The notes beneath the pieces are model-generated. The model did not search any database and was not told the DNA's origin. It worked only from the letters and a program-made list of their open reading frames with translations. 5,621 nucleotides of DNA from an uncultured Clostridium sp. GTDB lineage: Bacteria; Bacillota_A; Clostridia; TANB77; CAG-508. Position 1 is the stretch's first letter. Each line of letters begins with the position of its first letter. The DNA lies in contig CAMXLV010000104.1 in assembly GCA_947244675.1 (NCBI GenBank), positions 1 through 5,621 on the forward strand. Direction: 5' to 3'. Both the position numbers and the translations under genes were made by a program. Shown piece after piece: positions 5,538 to 5,621 of the stretch.

Positions 5538-5568
5538 GAGGTTTTAGGGTATCCTAGAACCTCATTTT
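5538..5568 (+). terminator. Factor-independent terminator of the tRNA unit
   Basis: GAGGTTTTAGG (5538-5548) pairs with CCTAGAACCTC (5553-5563) over 11 base pairs with one G-U, around a GTAT tetraloop, followed by ATTTTAT. It starts only six bases after the tRNA-Gln CCA. The flanking A-run (5531-5535) can extend the stem by pairing with the T-run. Confidence 0.85.
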
Positions 5569-5588
5569 ATGGTTGAATGTCAATAGTT

Positions 5589-5620
5589 GGGGTGAGATAC
5601 CTGAAAAGTATTCTCATCTC
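5589..5620 (+). other. Imperfect hairpin at the right edge of the window
   Basis: GGGGTGAGATAC (5589-5600) can pair with GTATTCTCATCTC (5608-5620) over 12 base pairs with one bulged T (5611) and two G-U pairs, around the loop CTGAAAA. The sequence after it lies outside the window, so a second terminator, a leader structure of the next gene, or chance cannot be told apart. Confidence 0.35.
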
Positions 5621-5621
5621 T

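Noticed and set aside
1..5621. Mobile elements, CRISPR arrays or attachment sites
   Set aside because: No transposase or integrase motifs, no regularly spaced direct repeats and no duplicated tRNA 3' ends were seen.

Overview
The window is A/T-rich, low-GC bacterial DNA with every gene on the + strand. Strong AGGAGG-type ribosome binding sites, TAA stops throughout, AGA/TTA-dominated codon use, genomically encoded tRNA CCA ends and the radA-disA gene pair point to a Firmicute. A clostridial lineage is the most likely, but the species cannot be told from this sequence. TGA is a stop and TGG is tryptophan, so there is no sign of a mollicute code.

Layout: (1) 1-1283 is the 3' part of mtaB, a radical-SAM tRNA methylthiotransferase; its start lies before the window. 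(2) 1284-1720 holds a separately promoted small gene of unrecognised family. Its reading frame breaks near 1570-1590 and resumes in the -1 frame to 1720. (3) 1721-1924 is intergenic, with a factor-independent terminator and a probable promoter. (4) 1925-3288 is radA, complete in content but split over three frames by two single-base insertions. (5) 3323-4390 is disA, the c-di-AMP synthase, with a TTG start. (6) 4428-5216 is a membrane-anchored cyclophilin-type prolyl isomerase. (7) 5217-5621 has a weak terminator, a strong sigma-A promoter, tRNA-His(GTG), tRNA-Gln(TTG), a terminator and a further hairpin at the window edge.

How the genes fit together: radA and disA are a conserved Firmicute pair linking recombination and DNA-integrity surveillance to c-di-AMP. 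The isomerase follows closely and probably shares the transcript. mtaB modifies tRNAs, and the tRNA genes form their own unit.

The most notable observation is quality-related. Three frame breaks occur within about 1.6 kb, and tRNA-His has two adjacent acceptor-stem mismatches. Either the assembly carries local errors or radA and the small gene have been damaged recently. No clearly new biological system is visible. The best candidate for novelty is the small protein at 1398-1720, which has a repeated FLxQE(I/V) motif.
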